A DNA stretch of 59,105 nucleotides from positions 1 to 59,105 of the forward strand of contig CANQPL010000016.1 in assembly GCA_947625735.1 (NCBI GenBank). The letters are read 5' to 3'. How positions within the stretch are numbered: position 1 is the first letter of the stretch; the number at the start of each line of letters is the position of its first letter. The notes beneath the pieces were generated by a model. That model was not told the DNA's origin. It was given only the letters and a program-made list of their open reading frames with translations, and made no database searches. Shown in pieces: positions 58,966 to 59,105 of this stretch. Source of the DNA: an uncultured Clostridia bacterium (GTDB lineage: Bacteria; Bacillota; Clostridia; Oscillospirales; Ruminococcaceae). The position numbers were made by a program, and so were the translations under genes.

Positions 58966-59105
58966 ACGCGCAAATGTATCTCCCTCGCAGAGGGATATTA
59001 TTAGAAGAAAATAATAGGAACAATCGGCTTACTTTGAGTGGAAACACGAGGAGGACAGTAGCATACCGATAAAGCGGATAAGGCGATAGCTGCAAATTGC
59101 CGACG
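58954..59105 (+). mobile_element. 5' end of a probable group II intron (continues past the window)
   Basis: The helicase reading frame loses homology exactly after DNMLVI, and the next bases are GTGCGC, matching the group II 5' splice consensus GUGYG. The following 150 bases are non-coding and dense in short hairpins: GCGC/GCGC at the start, TCCCTC/GAGGGA, TATTATT/AATAATA and a GAGTGGAAACACGAGGAGG segment of the type found in intron domain I. The reverse transcriptase ORF and 3' end would lie beyond 59105. Confidence 0.65.

Overview
The window looks like chromosome from a Gram-positive, spore-forming, fibre-degrading gut or rumen anaerobe of the Ruminococcus type (Clostridia, Oscillospirales). 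The grounds are TTGACA-17-TATAAT promoters ahead of most host genes, strong GGAGG ribosome binding sites, a cwlJ-gerQ spore germination pair, tRNA genes with encoded CCA, lipoprotein GH5 and GH26 glycanases, and BspA-type leucine-rich repeats. The species cannot be fixed from the sequence alone.

The first half (about 1-28.4 kb) is host chromosome. From left to right it holds an Rpn/PD-(D/E)XK nuclease gene with a duplicated C-terminal piece at the window edge; a DUF2325 gene behind a palindromic operator; glgA; a four-gene minus-strand operon (a 1574-residue repeat-built membrane protein, an MreB-like actin, a CBS-pair protein and a DEDDh exonuclease); an LRR-CYTH fusion with queF; a probable structured RNA with tandem 21-nt repeats; cwlJ-gerQ; cysK; a Val-Asp-Phe-Gly tRNA cluster; a VanY-like carboxypeptidase; a metallophosphoesterase with a GH26 mannanase; a GNAT acetyltransferase; a GH5 glucanase; an ECF sigma factor with its membrane partner; and a raffinose-synthase-family glycosidase with an AraC regulator.

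The second half (about 28.45 kb to the right edge) is part of an integrative conjugative element related in gene order to the Tn1549/CTn type. It starts with a hairpin-rich leader and two small genes. A double RepA_N replication initiator follows, carrying six iterons and an AT-rich repeat inside its own coding sequence. The transfer module comes next: PcfB, VirD4-type coupling protein, Maff2, a VirB6/TrbL-like channel protein, PrgI, VirB4 ATPase, a large protein with a degenerate M23 tail, DUF4315, DUF4366 and topoisomerase III. Then come a C5 DNA methyltransferase, small unknown genes, a TOPRIM/primase-like protein and a giant adenine methylase-SNF2 helicase. The relaxase, integrase and right end are not in the window.

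Points of most interest: a TnpV-like gene lies entirely in another frame inside the linker of the giant methylase-helicase; that same gene is cut between helicase motifs by what looks like the 5' end of a group II intron; a 15-bp palindrome (TTGTCACNGTGACAA) recurs between genes all along the element and suggests an undescribed regulon; the Rpn gene has a strong internal translation start, as in RpnS intragenic antitoxins, and a nearly identical copy of that start region lies next to it; and a non-coding transcript candidate contains hairpins made by tandem 21-nt repeats.
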